A DNA stretch of 64,000 bases from Ammoniphilus sp. CFH 90114 (GTDB lineage Bacteria > Bacillota > Bacilli > Aneurinibacillales > RAOX-1), in NCBI RefSeq assembly GCF_004123195.1, contig NZ_SDLI01000004.1, forward strand, positions 248,001-312,000, in the 5' to 3' direction. Shown here in pieces: positions 25,832 to 34,976 of this stretch. The notes below the pieces were generated by a model. The model was not told the DNA's origin. It made no database searches and saw only the letters and a list, made by a program, of their open reading frames with translations. The position numbers were made by a program, and so were the translations under genes. The number at the start of each line of letters is the position of its first letter. Position 1 is the stretch's first letter.

Positions 25832-27096
25832 CAGCTAATCACCCCTCTCAGCAACTCATCGTCCTGATCATCACCCATCATTTTTCGCAGTTTACTCTGG
25901 TCAAGTTGTTCAAAATCAATAGGGTCTAGTCCAAACCACGTAACGTCCTTCCATTTACCACCGTTAGCTACGTATTGAGTTAATAGGACCGCATCTCCAA
26001 TATTGGCCAGCGTCACGTCAGAACCACCTAATCCACCGATAAAGTCCAGCATAGGAGGCATTTTCTCTCCTCCGAAAGCCTGTTTAACTTCTAAGTAGCT
26101 GATACCAAATCCAGCTGCAAAAGAAACATTTCGATCGATGACCCCGATGGCTTTCACCTTAGATAAGATCTGCTTTACGGCTTCAACAGGGAAAGGGCGA
26201 AGAACTCGGATACGAAGCATTCCCACTTTAATTCCCTGCTCTCTCATTTGATCGATGACGACTCTCGCCGTTCCAGCGGGACTTCCTAAGCAAACAATCG
26301 CTATCTCTGCATCTTCCATGCGATAAGTATCGATCATCCCCCCGTGGTCACGCCCAAACTTTTCTGCCCATTCCTGTCTTACCTCTTCTATTACTTCCTC
26401 AGCTCGTTTCATTGCGGTTACTTGCTTATGCCGGAATTCCGTTAACATAGGTCCTGCTGTCAGGGGATCTACCGACATAGGCTTTGCTGGATCAAGCTTT
26501 AAGTGGGAAATATCCGACGCTGGAAGAAATTGATCCACCAATTCTTGGTCCGGAAGCTCTACTCTTTCAGCCATATGCGACAAGGAAAATCCGTCATAAC
26601 ATACATTGACTGGAATCAATACTTCCTTGTTTTCCGCAATTTTATAAGCTTGAACGACAGTGTCTAGAATCTCCTGAACCGTTTCACACCAGATCTGAAT
26701 CCATCCGGCCTCGCGAACCGTAACAGCATCCTGTTGCCCACCCCATACGGTTTGTGGGGAAATCACTTCTCTGGTGACTAAGGCCATTACAATTGGCATT
26801 CTCATGGTACTTGTGCGAATATAAGGTTCATACATCAAGGCTAATCCCTGTGAACTCGTTCCGGTAAAGGTTCTTGCTCCCGCTAACACTCCCCCTTGGA
26901 GTACACTGAGAGCGCTGTGCTCGCTTTCCACTTCTACTAGATCAGCATCAATCTCCCCGTCAGCCACATAGGTTGCTAGATATTCTACTAGAGGGGTTTG
27001 TGGAGTAATGGGGTAGGCTGCAAGCAGTTCTACTCGAGCGAGTTTTGCTCCATAGGCTGCTGCCTTATTCCCGTTTAAGACATCAATTTTCCCCAT
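25831..27096 (-). CDS. 2-oxoacid:ferredoxin oxidoreductase, alpha subunit
   Basis: A 421-aa pyrimidine-binding/transketolase-like subunit (PorA type). AAYPITPQTPLVEYL and VEVESEHSALSVLQGG are characteristic and include the Glu expected to activate TPP. The frame is open to 27213, but ATG at 27096, with GGGGAG before it and directly after the delta stop (TAAGATG), fits the family start. Which 2-oxoacid is used cannot be told from the sequence. Confidence 0.9.
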   Translation of the reverse strand: MGKIDVLNGNKAAAYGAKLARVELLAAYPITPQTPLVEYLATYVADGEIDADLVEVESEHSALSVLQGGVLAGARTFTGTSSQGLALMYEPYIRTSTMRMPIVMALVTREVISPQTVWGGQQDAVTVREAGWIQIWCETVQEILDTVVQAYKIAENKEVLIPVNVCYDGFSLSHMAERVELPDQELVDQFLPASDISHLKLDPAKPMSVDPLTAGPMLTEFRHKQVTAMKRAEEVIEEVRQEWAEKFGRDHGGMIDTYRMEDAEIAIVCLGSPAGTARVVIDQMREQGIKVGMLRIRVLRPFPVEAVKQILSKVKAIGVIDRNVSFAAGFGISYLEVKQAFGGEKMPPMLDFIGGLGGSDVTLANIGDAVLLTQYVANGGKWKDVTWFGLDPIDFEQLDQSKLRKMMGDDQDDELLRGVIS

Positions 27097-27097
27097 C

Positions 27098-27394
27098 TTA
27101 CTCGTCTCCCCTTTCCTCATACATGGTAATGGCATTGGCAGGACAAACCTCAGCACATATACCGCAGCCCTTACACCAGTCCAGATCTGTATCATAGTGG
27201 GTGGAGAGTTCAATCTTACAACCTACCGGGCAATACATGTAACAGGCAGAGCATCGTTTGCACTCATCCGGGTCTGTCACCGGACGCTGATAGCGCCAAA
27301 GCCCCGTATTCACCACATAAAGCCCACGACCAACAGACGCAATTTCCTCTCCCGTTTCCTTATACTGAACTTCCGGTTTCACAGTAAGCTTCAA
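27098..27394 (-). CDS. 2-oxoacid:ferredoxin oxidoreductase, delta (ferredoxin) subunit
   Basis: A 98-aa protein with two C-x2-C-x2-C-x3-C motifs (CKRCSACYMYCP and CKGCGICAEVCP), each binding a 4Fe-4S cluster that wires the TPP site to external ferredoxin. It starts at TTG, 7 bp after the gamma stop. A separate delta gene defines the heterotetrameric class of these enzymes. Confidence 0.9.
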   Translation of the reverse strand: MKLTVKPEVQYKETGEEIASVGRGLYVVNTGLWRYQRPVTDPDECKRCSACYMYCPVGCKIELSTHYDTDLDWCKGCGICAEVCPANAITMYEERGDE

Positions 27395-27401
27395 TTTTTT
27401 C

Positions 27402-27977
27402 TCACTTCACTTTCCTTAGGACTTCTTCTCGCTCGGCTACAACCACTTCCTCATAACCTCTCGCCACAGCTTGAATGTTCTTGTCAATGATCTTCTTGGG
27501 GAACGCCCCTAATATCGCTTCTTTCAGAGATTCTAAGCTTACAAGTCCTGTTGCGGCAGAGAAAGCACCAAGTACAATGGTGTTCGTAATCGGGGCATTA
27601 AAGATATCTAAAGCGATACGATTCGCATCGACTGTGGCAATCATCTTGAGCCCCGCGGGTGCACCTTCAAACCCTCTTGGCTTGCGTGAGTTCAGTATGG
27701 CAAAACTATTATCCCGGATTCCCTCATAGACAGGAATTTGGGCAAGAAGCGATTCATCAAGGACGATGATGCCGTCCGGTTCATAAACCTGAACTCGCTC
27801 CCGTATAGGTTTACTATCCAGCTTAACAAACGCCTGCAACGGGGCCCCTCGTCGTTCAAAGCCATAAGCAGGTATGGATTGACCAAAGTTACCCTCACGA
27901 ACCAGAGCGTGTACAAGTAACTCTGATGCCATGACCGCTCCCTGTCCTCCTCGACCGTGAAAGCGTATTTCCTTCAT
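27402..27977 (-). CDS. 2-oxoacid:ferredoxin oxidoreductase, gamma subunit
   Basis: A 191-aa PorG-type subunit: HGRGGQGAVMASELL at the N-terminus and FGQSIPAYGFERRGAP are family hallmarks; this domain contributes to CoA binding. It is the first gene of the gamma-delta-alpha-beta set. A 91-bp gap separates it from the flavin oxidoreductase upstream on the same strand, so the unit may extend to 29637. Confidence 0.9.
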   Translation of the reverse strand: MKEIRFHGRGGQGAVMASELLVHALVREGNFGQSIPAYGFERRGAPLQAFVKLDSKPIRERVQVYEPDGIIVLDESLLAQIPVYEGIRDNSFAILNSRKPRGFEGAPAGLKMIATVDANRIALDIFNAPITNTIVLGAFSAATGLVSLESLKEAILGAFPKKIIDKNIQAVARGYEEVVVAEREEVLRKVK

Positions 27978-28068
27978 AACATCACCCCTCTTTCCTAAAG
28001 TTTATAACGTTTATATATATTTAAAATATTAATGATTTAACATTTATTCAGAAAATATTGTTTATACT

Positions 28069-29637
28069 CTATTTCTTAAGAAGCTTCTTCGCAATCATAT
28101 AGCCAGATCCCCCATGCAACGCCGAACCCGGCCATGTTGCAGCTCCAATCATGTAGAGATTGTTAAAAGGTGTGTTGAACCTTGAATATCCTGGGAATGG
28201 ACGGAACATAAAGTTCTGATCAAAATGATGACTTCCTCCAATGCACCCCTCCCGCAAATTGGGATTCTCTCTCTCTAAATCCTTCGGAGTCATCGTATGT
28301 ACCCCTAAGATCTTTGACTCGATTCCTGGAGCATAGCTGGCGATTTTCTTAATGATTCTTTCTGTGTATTGCTCCTTAATCTCATCCCAGTCCGTCCCTT
28401 TAATCTCTCCAGCCATATCCCCCTTGATCTCATAAGGAACAGTCCGCACTTGAACCCATAAGGTGTGTTTACCTTCTGGAGCCCGTGTAGGATCGACCGC
28501 ACTTTGTTGTCCGACGACAACTAGTGGACTCTCCGGCAACATGCCAATGTTCGTGGAATACGCCGTCTTTTCAATGTCTTCTACAAATGGAGCTAGGTGT
28601 ACATAACAAGCATTGCCTAATTCACTTCCCGCTTCCCAACCTGGATCGCCATCTAACGCAATGTCCAATTTCATCTGGGCATGACCATAACGATAACGTT
28701 TGACCTTTTTCACAAAGCCGGTAGGAAGGTGAGATTCTCCGATTAAATTCAAGTAGAGTTGCTTGGGCTCCAGACCTGCAATGATGGCCTTGCGAGCCTC
28801 CATAACATCACCGTTAGCTTCGATTGCTACCGCTCGGTTATTACGAATATGAATCTTGGTCACAGGAGTATTCCGATAAATCTTTCCTCCGTAGGCTTCA
28901 ATCATTTTACCGAAGGCTTCCGGCATCTTCCCGCTTCCACCTTCGGCAACAGGATTACCCATAACTTGCAAGGCAGCCATAGTCGAATAGGCAAACATAG
29001 CACCAAAGGCCGTGTTTGGATCAAAATCTGGGTGGTACGCCCATGCCGTAAACCAAGACTGAACTTGCTGGTGCTCAAAGTGGGACATAGCCATTTGCTT
29101 CGGTGTCTTAGCTAAAGTCTGGCCGAAATCCATAAAGCGTTCTTTCCCCAGTTTCCTATAAAGAGCGTAAATGCTTTTGGCCGTCCCCCAAGAAGGAATC
29201 TCGTTATAGAGCAGGGAACCAAAACCATCTGCAGCTTCACCGAAAAAGTTAATCAGTTCCAACCAGGTTTCGGCATCTGCTTTTGATTTTTGACTTAACT
29301 CACGAATGGTGCGTTCGACATCAGAATACGCAGAGATACTTTCGCCACCAGGGAATAAACTAGCAAATGAGTGGGTAGCCGTTTTATACTTTAGTCCATA
29401 GGTCTCAAGTTCCTTCCCAAACTCCGCATAGATGGGAGATCCATAAAATAAAACATGGGATGCAGCGAAAGGGTCATGCTTAAACCCAGGAATCGTCAAT
29501 TCTCTCGTTTGGCAGGCCCCTCCTATTTCGCTGTTACGCTCAACGACGGCCACCTTCCACCCCGATTTGGCTAAATAAGCTCCTGCAATGAGTCCATTGT
29601 GTCCTGAGCCGATTATAATTGCATCATACATAGTCAA
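28069..29637 (-). CDS. FAD/NAD-binding oxidoreductase (phytoene desaturase/PYROXD2-like)
   Basis: A 522-aa flavoprotein with an N-terminal dinucleotide fold (IIGSGHNGLIAGAYLAKSGW, then VVERNSEIGGACQTRE) and a C-terminal FAD segment (NLYMIGAATWPGSALHGGSG). It resembles the PYROXD2/carotenoid-desaturase-like group, but no carotenoid genes are near. TTG at 29637 is 6 nt from GGGGGAG; the ATG two codons later is an alternative. It may oxidise an intermediate of the downstream 2-oxoacid pathway. Confidence 0.83.
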   Translation of the reverse strand: MTMYDAIIIGSGHNGLIAGAYLAKSGWKVAVVERNSEIGGACQTRELTIPGFKHDPFAASHVLFYGSPIYAEFGKELETYGLKYKTATHSFASLFPGGESISAYSDVERTIRELSQKSKADAETWLELINFFGEAADGFGSLLYNEIPSWGTAKSIYALYRKLGKERFMDFGQTLAKTPKQMAMSHFEHQQVQSWFTAWAYHPDFDPNTAFGAMFAYSTMAALQVMGNPVAEGGSGKMPEAFGKMIEAYGGKIYRNTPVTKIHIRNNRAVAIEANGDVMEARKAIIAGLEPKQLYLNLIGESHLPTGFVKKVKRYRYGHAQMKLDIALDGDPGWEAGSELGNACYVHLAPFVEDIEKTAYSTNIGMLPESPLVVVGQQSAVDPTRAPEGKHTLWVQVRTVPYEIKGDMAGEIKGTDWDEIKEQYTERIIKKIASYAPGIESKILGVHTMTPKDLERENPNLREGCIGGSHHFDQNFMFRPFPGYSRFNTPFNNLYMIGAATWPGSALHGGSGYMIAKKLLKK

Positions 29638-29824
29638 CTCAAACTCCCCCTCTACCCTAAAAAATAAGATGAACCCTTGATTATTTACTTTGAATCCCTA
29701 TAATTAATATTGTAATCGCTTGCATAAGTTAAATTTTCATATTTTTCAATAATCTTATCATGTTCGAGGTTTGTGCTACTATTAATGAATTAACATTTTC
29801 CAACAATTTTGAGAGGGGGATTCC

Positions 29825-30475
29825 ATGAACTCCTTACAATTTCAATGGGAGCCTTACATAAGGTTTGGTGAGGAACGACGCCTTAAGAAGAATAATATTT
29901 TATTCAGACAAGGAGAGACGGGACGTGGATTTTATTATCTCTACGATGGGATGGTTAACGTGAAGATCCTGTCATCAAAGGGAACCGAACGGATTGTCGA
30001 TTACATTCCTTCTGGTTTTTTGCTTGGTGAACAAGGGATTCAAGAAGTTCCCTACTTCTCTACAGTTGTTTTGGATGTCGATTCTCTACTCTATTATTTT
30101 TCATTCGAAGCATTCCATCGTCTATGTAAGGAACATCCTGAGGCTGGTGAGATCTTTATGAACTCCCTCATCTATAAGGTCAGGCTTCTTGCTGAGACGG
30201 TTACTCTCCTGAACAGTCCGCCCGAATACCAGATGGCTCACTTTTTGTTCAAGCTACATCAGAAGCTAAATAGGACCGATCTCCCGATCAACCAAACAGC
30301 TTTAGCCCGCTACATTGGAACTTCACGGATTACCGTATACAAGATTCTACAACAATGGTTGAAAGACGACATGATCGAGATTTCTAACCAGACCATCCTT
30401 CTTAAGGACATTAAAAAAATCAAGTATATCCTCAACTTAGAGACTCCCGATAACACCAAATTACCGTCTATATAA
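29825..30475 (+). CDS. Crp/Fnr family regulator, tandem copy 1
   Basis: A 216-aa regulator: an N-terminal cNMP-binding-type barrel (KKNNILFRQGETGRGFYYLY) and a C-terminal helix-turn-helix (INQTALARYIGTSRITVYKI). The recognition helix reads R-I-T-V-Y-K rather than the R-E-T-V-S-R of classical Crp. No Fe-S cysteine cluster. It is divergent from the flavin oxidoreductase/2-oxoacid operon and 113 bp upstream of a paralogue. Confidence 0.87.
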   Translation: MNSLQFQWEPYIRFGEERRLKKNNILFRQGETGRGFYYLYDGMVNVKILSSKGTERIVDYIPSGFLLGEQGIQEVPYFSTVVLDVDSLLYYFSFEAFHRLCKEHPEAGEIFMNSLIYKVRLLAETVTLLNSPPEYQMAHFLFKLHQKLNRTDLPINQTALARYIGTSRITVYKILQQWLKDDMIEISNQTILLKDIKKIKYILNLETPDNTKLPSI

Positions 30476-30502
30476 AATATTTTAAATCTTTAAACTACAT
30501 TG

Positions 30503-30531
30503 TTGTATTTCATTCCTAAAGGAACTATAAT
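30503..30531 (+). promoter_or_regulatory. Promoter of the second tandem Crp/Fnr gene
   Basis: TTGTAT, a 17-bp spacer and TATAAT form a good sigma-A promoter in the 113-bp gap, so the second regulator can be expressed on its own. Confidence 0.6.
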
Positions 30532-30588
30532 AGGCGAATAGAAGATTCTGCGAGCACATCAAACACATCTATCGGGGGAGGATGGTTT

Positions 30589-31227
30589 ATGTCAGCCATT
30601 ATGGGGAAGGTACGTCCTATGGGTCCATCATGGGATATACTGCTTAAGTACGCTAGTCGCCGTTTCTTGAAGAAGAAGACCACGATCTACAACCAAGGAG
30701 ATGTTGGAGAAGGGTTCTACTACATCGACAAAGGTGCAGTAAAGATTGTCTCCTTATCTTCTGGCGGAGGTCGAATTTTAGATATTGCAGGACCCGGTAC
30801 ATTGATTGGCGAACAGGTCCTTGATGATAAACCCTACTTTTCATCAGCGATTGCTATTGAAGATACCGTTGTCTACTATTTTTCGAGAGACACATATCGT
30901 ACGCTCGTGAAGGAGCATCCTGAGCTCGTTATCTTCTTTGCCAATCTCGTTATTCTCAAGGTTCGAATGCTCATCAATGAGATAAATTTGAAACCGCTTA
31001 CTTCTGAGTACCAAGTCGCCTACTCCCTACTTAAACTAGCAGAATCCTGTAAGAAGATGGAGATTGATATTTCTCAACAAGAATTAGCCGACTTTACAGG
31101 ATTAACTAGAATCACCATCTATAAGATTATGAAAAAGTGGAAGGAAGAAGAATGGATCGATATACAAAATCGAAAATTATTAATCCGTAAACCTGAAGCG
31201 CTTAAACAATATATTTCTGTTTCATAA
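30589..31227 (+). CDS. Crp/Fnr family regulator, tandem copy 2
   Basis: A 212-aa paralogue of the preceding gene: shared KKxTTIYNQGDVGEGFYYI, GxLIGEQ and PYFSS patches, and a recognition helix LTRITIYKIMKKW. The start ATG is 9 nt after GGGGAGG. The pair probably arose by duplication and may control divergent catabolic operons on each side. The effector is unknown. Confidence 0.87.
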   Translation: MSAIMGKVRPMGPSWDILLKYASRRFLKKKTTIYNQGDVGEGFYYIDKGAVKIVSLSSGGGRILDIAGPGTLIGEQVLDDKPYFSSAIAIEDTVVYYFSRDTYRTLVKEHPELVIFFANLVILKVRMLINEINLKPLTSEYQVAYSLLKLAESCKKMEIDISQQELADFTGLTRITIYKIMKKWKEEEWIDIQNRKLLIRKPEALKQYISVS

Positions 31228-31231
31228 CCGA

Positions 31232-31270
31232 AAATGAGGGTCTCAATCTACACGATTGAGACCCTCATTT
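31232..31270. terminator. Bidirectional terminator, 17-bp perfect stem
   Basis: Bases 31232-31248 pair perfectly with 31254-31270 around a 5-nt loop, between the Crp/Fnr gene and the convergent permease gene. Confidence 0.85.
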
Positions 31271-31311
31271 ATCTCCAGTCAAAATTTCAGGGCCTTATCA
31301 CAGAACCCTTC

Positions 31312-32766
31312 CTAAACAGCTGCTCCCCAATCTCGATCTTCCGTTTTTGTGTACTTTGGTTTAAATACATATAAGCGAAGAATTGGATATACGGCAAACG
31401 AAACGATTAGAGACGTAAAGAACTCAATCGGAACAATCTGATTAAGGACATAGTGAGCCAATACGAAGCCAACTACAGTTGATAACACACCAGCCCAGTT
31501 CACTTGGTCTGCACCGAATTCCTTAATATTCTCGTGTCCAAGCTTTCGTCTAACAATAAAGTAATCTGCCATGATGATTCCTGCAAAACATGTCGTTAAT
31601 ACCCCTAGAACAGTGATCCACGCATTAACCAATTCTAGTATACTACCATAGAGCATAATAAGTCCGATAATATTTGCCAATACAACAAACAAGAAGCGAC
31701 CAGGGCGCCAATGAAACAAGACATCAAACAAGTTGGATAGAGCTAAGGAACCACTGTAGGTGTTAAGAACTTGCGCCTTAGACTGAGCAAGGACCATCAG
31801 GATTGTCCCTATAACTCCCCCGAAGATAATAAAGGCCGCAGCTATACTATCAGGGCTTTGTAGAGCGATCTCTGCTGCCGCAGCCTGATCCATTCCCTTC
31901 ACGGTCATATAGTAATCGATAAGTTTGCCCATACCCGCATACATCACAATTCCGCCGATACAAAACATGACAACATCCATGAAAAAGTTTCCAACAAATG
32001 CAGCGATCCCTATATCCTTTGAGCTTCGGGAATACCTTCCAAAGTCCGCATCGACTAGAGCCAGCGCGCCTGCCGATCCAATCAACACATTGATTCCAAA
32101 AATGAGCTTACCTGTATCGGTATCTGCCCCCATCGCCGCTAACACCTCTGGAGGAAATTGCGCCCCAAAACTCATGACATCTCCCCAGGATTGTCCGGAT
32201 CTGGTGATAACATCAAATACCATATATACCAATACAGCAAGGAAAGCTACAAGGGTAATGGAAGACACACGCGCTACCACTTTAAAACCGTAGGTTGTCA
32301 GTAATACCCAGACCACGGTCAAGATCCCATAAATAATAATCCGTGAAGCTAAGGTGTCATCAAGATTAAAATAAAATAAGAATCCTTTATATAAGAGTGC
32401 ATTTTCAAGAGCTAAGAATCCCAAAATCATAAATCCAAAGATCACCGATGCTACCACAGAACCTTTCGTCCCAAACCCATAATATCGGGCTAATACGGTG
32501 CTTGATAATCCAGAGCGATAAGCAATGTGACCGACTCCCCACCCTAAGAGTCCCCCTACAATCGTAACAAATATCCCCGCGATGATCCCCAGCTTAATCC
32601 CTGCAACAAAAGTAACCAAGGCCCCAAAGAACAATTGGATCAGCGTTGTAACAATTCCTGCCGTCCCCCATGATAACTGAAGCCAACCCTGTCGCTCGGA
32701 CTCGGGAACTTGCTCAAGCGCATGATCCTCAATAACCGTATTTAGATCCTTTTCACTCACTTTCAT
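31312..32766 (-). CDS. NCS1-family purine/cytosine permease-like transporter
   Basis: A 484-aa membrane protein with about twelve transmembrane segments, resembling cytosine permease CodB and relatives of the nucleobase:cation symporter-1 family (WGTAGIVTTLIQLFFGALV; VDADFGRYSRS). Family members import cytosine, uracil, allantoin, hydantoin or thiamin precursors. It has its own start (33 bp after a terminator hairpin for the upstream operon) and ends at a shared terminator. The substrate is not determined. Confidence 0.85.
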   Translation of the reverse strand: MKVSEKDLNTVIEDHALEQVPESERQGWLQLSWGTAGIVTTLIQLFFGALVTFVAGIKLGIIAGIFVTIVGGLLGWGVGHIAYRSGLSSTVLARYYGFGTKGSVVASVIFGFMILGFLALENALLYKGFLFYFNLDDTLASRIIIYGILTVVWVLLTTYGFKVVARVSSITLVAFLAVLVYMVFDVITRSGQSWGDVMSFGAQFPPEVLAAMGADTDTGKLIFGINVLIGSAGALALVDADFGRYSRSSKDIGIAAFVGNFFMDVVMFCIGGIVMYAGMGKLIDYYMTVKGMDQAAAAEIALQSPDSIAAAFIIFGGVIGTILMVLAQSKAQVLNTYSGSLALSNLFDVLFHWRPGRFLFVVLANIIGLIMLYGSILELVNAWITVLGVLTTCFAGIIMADYFIVRRKLGHENIKEFGADQVNWAGVLSTVVGFVLAHYVLNQIVPIEFFTSLIVSFAVYPILRLYVFKPKYTKTEDRDWGAAV

Positions 32767-32809
32767 TTCCCCCTCATGATTTCGTCTTACAGAACCTTAG
32801 AAAAGAAAA

Positions 32810-32847
32810 AGAGAATACCCGTTTCCTTTCTAAACCGGATATTCTCT
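32810..32847 (-). terminator. Terminator of the TRAP/flavokinase operon
   Basis: On the minus strand AGAGAATATCCGG pairs imperfectly with CGGGTATTCTCT, followed by TTTTTCTTTTCT. Confidence 0.75.
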
Positions 32848-32862
32848 ATGTTGCTAGTTCAT

Positions 32863-33642
32863 TTAACGGGCTAGATACCCGCCATCCATAATCAAAGGTG
32901 CACCGGTCATAAAAGATGACTCATCAGAAGCTAAAAATAGAATACCATTCGCTATTTCAGAAGGGTCACCGTGTCGACCCACTGGATGGGCATCTCCGGC
33001 GAATTTCCAGAATTCATCCATGGTGACCGCATTCTTTGTATGCTCTTCTGTAATCTGATTCGTACGGGTACCTCCGGGACATATAGCATTCACGCGAATC
33101 CCATCCGACGCATAACGAGTAGCTAAGGACTTCGTCAGCTGCAAAGCTCCAGCCTTTGTGATGTTATAAAGCACCGTACTCTTACCCATCATTTCTTGAC
33201 CAATAAAGGAAGAGATGGAGCCTAGATTAATGATAGATCCTTTTTGTTGTCTCTGCATTTGAGGAATAACCGCCTTGCAGCAGAGGAACATGCTCTTTAG
33301 ATTAATACCGATGCAGCGGTCAAACTCTTCTGCGGAAATCTCCGTAATATCCTCGATATAATGAATCCCCGCATTGTTAACTAATACATCGATTCGGTCA
33401 TACTTCTGCACTGCCGTTTGGGCTAAGCGAATCGCTGTATCCTCTAAAGAGATGTCCCCGGTGACATAGGTGTGACGATCCGGGAAATCGGTTGCCGCAA
33501 TGACTGCTTGCAAGCCTTGCTCTTGTATGTCATTCAAGACAAGCATTGCTCCTTCCTCGGCAAACCTGAGTGCAGTGGCTCGTCCAATTCCGCTTCCAGC
33601 TCCTGTAATAATAGCTACCTTCCCTTGTAGACGTCCTCCCAT
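32863..33642 (-). CDS. Short-chain dehydrogenase/reductase
   Basis: A 259-aa classical SDR: G-A-G-S-G-I-G nucleotide motif at residues 14-20, NNAG in strand 4, and Tyr and Lys of Y-N-I-T-K as the catalytic pair. It interconverts an alcohol and a ketone with NAD(P)H. Its ATG overlaps the stop of the acyl-CoA-dehydrogenase-like gene by 1 bp (TAATG), and it is the last gene of the TRAP operon. Confidence 0.88.
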   Translation of the reverse strand: MGGRLQGKVAIITGAGSGIGRATALRFAEEGAMLVLNDIQEQGLQAVIAATDFPDRHTYVTGDISLEDTAIRLAQTAVQKYDRIDVLVNNAGIHYIEDITEISAEEFDRCIGINLKSMFLCCKAVIPQMQRQQKGSIINLGSISSFIGQEMMGKSTVLYNITKAGALQLTKSLATRYASDGIRVNAICPGGTRTNQITEEHTKNAVTMDEFWKFAGDAHPVGRHGDPSEIANGILFLASDESSFMTGAPLIMDGGYLAR

Positions 33643-34898
33643 TAGCTATTCACCTCTTCTTTTACTGTTGGTACGAATAAGGGTTCCTCTACTTTCATCG
33701 GCGGGCAAGCCTCTGAAGGATTCAGACCCATGGTCAATAGGCCAATTTGATCCGCGCAAGCATCAATATTAGGTGGCATAATCGGAGCAGTAGACGCATC
33801 ACGAACCATGCGCTCAAGATGGAACTCTTTAAACAATCCATGTGCTCCATTTGCAATGGTAGCAGATCGTGCAGCGTTCGATGTAGCAGCTGCAATCATA
33901 TGCTTAGCTTTTAAGAAATTGTGGAAAGTCTCGACACTTGGTCCGTATGTATCGGAATACCACGCGGCATACATCATGGACCAGTAAGCGGCATGAAGCT
34001 CGGCTGCCATTTCTCCTATCCTGCGGCGGCTGTCTGGATGGAAGGCTTGTGGCTGAGAGAAGCCCTTCGGATTCTTAGCTGTAAGCAGTTCACTTGAATA
34101 TTCTAAAATGCCTAATCCGACTCCAAGATAAACAGCAGCGAAACCAGCGAAGGCCCAATTCGCTCCACGTATGATGAAATCGTTTAGGAATTGATCAGTT
34201 TGATGTAAAACCAATTCATTTGGAACAAAGACGCCGTCATATTCCACCGTATTACTACGAGTTGCTCTCATTCCAAGCGTGTTCCATGTATCATAAATGG
34301 TAACACCTTCCATTCTTCCCTTATCAATAGGAACGAGGAAGCCAATGCTGGATTGAGGATTCGGATCCCCCTTGGGATGACCGTATAGATAGACATAATC
34401 ACTAGATTCAACCATAGAGCAGAATGCTTTTTTTCCGTATAATTTGTAACCGCCTTCAACTTTCTCTGCCTTTAAAGATGGAGTATACGAAGTGGCTAGT
34501 AGGCTTGATGATGTAGGCTCTGATACAGAGGTACACATGAGCTTTCCTTCTTTAATAGCTAAGTCTACAACGAGTTGTTTAACGTTCTCAGGAATATCAG
34601 GATGCTGCAGGATTGCTCCTGTCGCGTTTGCATGCATGTTAAAGGAATTCGCTGTAGCTGCACAGCCTTTAGCTAATTCCGCAATGGCAGCAGAATAACC
34701 AAGAAATCCAATACCTATACCTCCGTACTCCTTAGGAATGGCAATCCCAAACAAACCGCTTTCCCTTAAGATTGCATAATTTTCCTCTGGTGCCGTACGG
34801 TTGAGGTCATGCTCAGGGGCTCTAGTGCGAAAATCCTTAGCCAGTTCCTTGCAAAGGTCGATTACTCTCTGCTGCTCTTCTGTAAAACGAAAGTCCAT
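33642..34898 (-). CDS. Acyl-CoA-dehydrogenase-fold flavoprotein lacking the usual catalytic Glu motif
   Basis: A 418-aa protein with the full acyl-CoA dehydrogenase fold (RFTEEQQRVIDLCKELAKDF at the start; GIAIPKEYGGIG; CTSVSEPTSS). Near the C-terminus, where acyl-CoA dehydrogenases carry Y-E-G-T with the catalytic Glu, it reads IMPPNIDACADQIG. This suggests a different reaction, for example flavin-dependent monooxygenation or desulfurisation as in the group D monooxygenases of this fold (inference). It lies between a flavokinase and an SDR in one operon. Confidence 0.8.
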   Translation of the reverse strand: MDFRFTEEQQRVIDLCKELAKDFRTRAPEHDLNRTAPEENYAILRESGLFGIAIPKEYGGIGIGFLGYSAAIAELAKGCAATANSFNMHANATGAILQHPDIPENVKQLVVDLAIKEGKLMCTSVSEPTSSSLLATSYTPSLKAEKVEGGYKLYGKKAFCSMVESSDYVYLYGHPKGDPNPQSSIGFLVPIDKGRMEGVTIYDTWNTLGMRATRSNTVEYDGVFVPNELVLHQTDQFLNDFIIRGANWAFAGFAAVYLGVGLGILEYSSELLTAKNPKGFSQPQAFHPDSRRRIGEMAAELHAAYWSMMYAAWYSDTYGPSVETFHNFLKAKHMIAAATSNAARSATIANGAHGLFKEFHLERMVRDASTAPIMPPNIDACADQIGLLTMGLNPSEACPPMKVEEPLFVPTVKEEVNS

Positions 34899-34976
34899 GC
34901 TTGTTTCCTCCCTTTAGTGAATAATTTATCTCTTTTCTATATTCAGATAATACATATAAATCAGCATGATCAGTTA

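Noticed and set aside
28000-28068. Crp-type operator before the oxidoreductase operon
   Set aside because: The region is A+T-rich, but no TGTGA-N6-TCACA-like dyad stands out.
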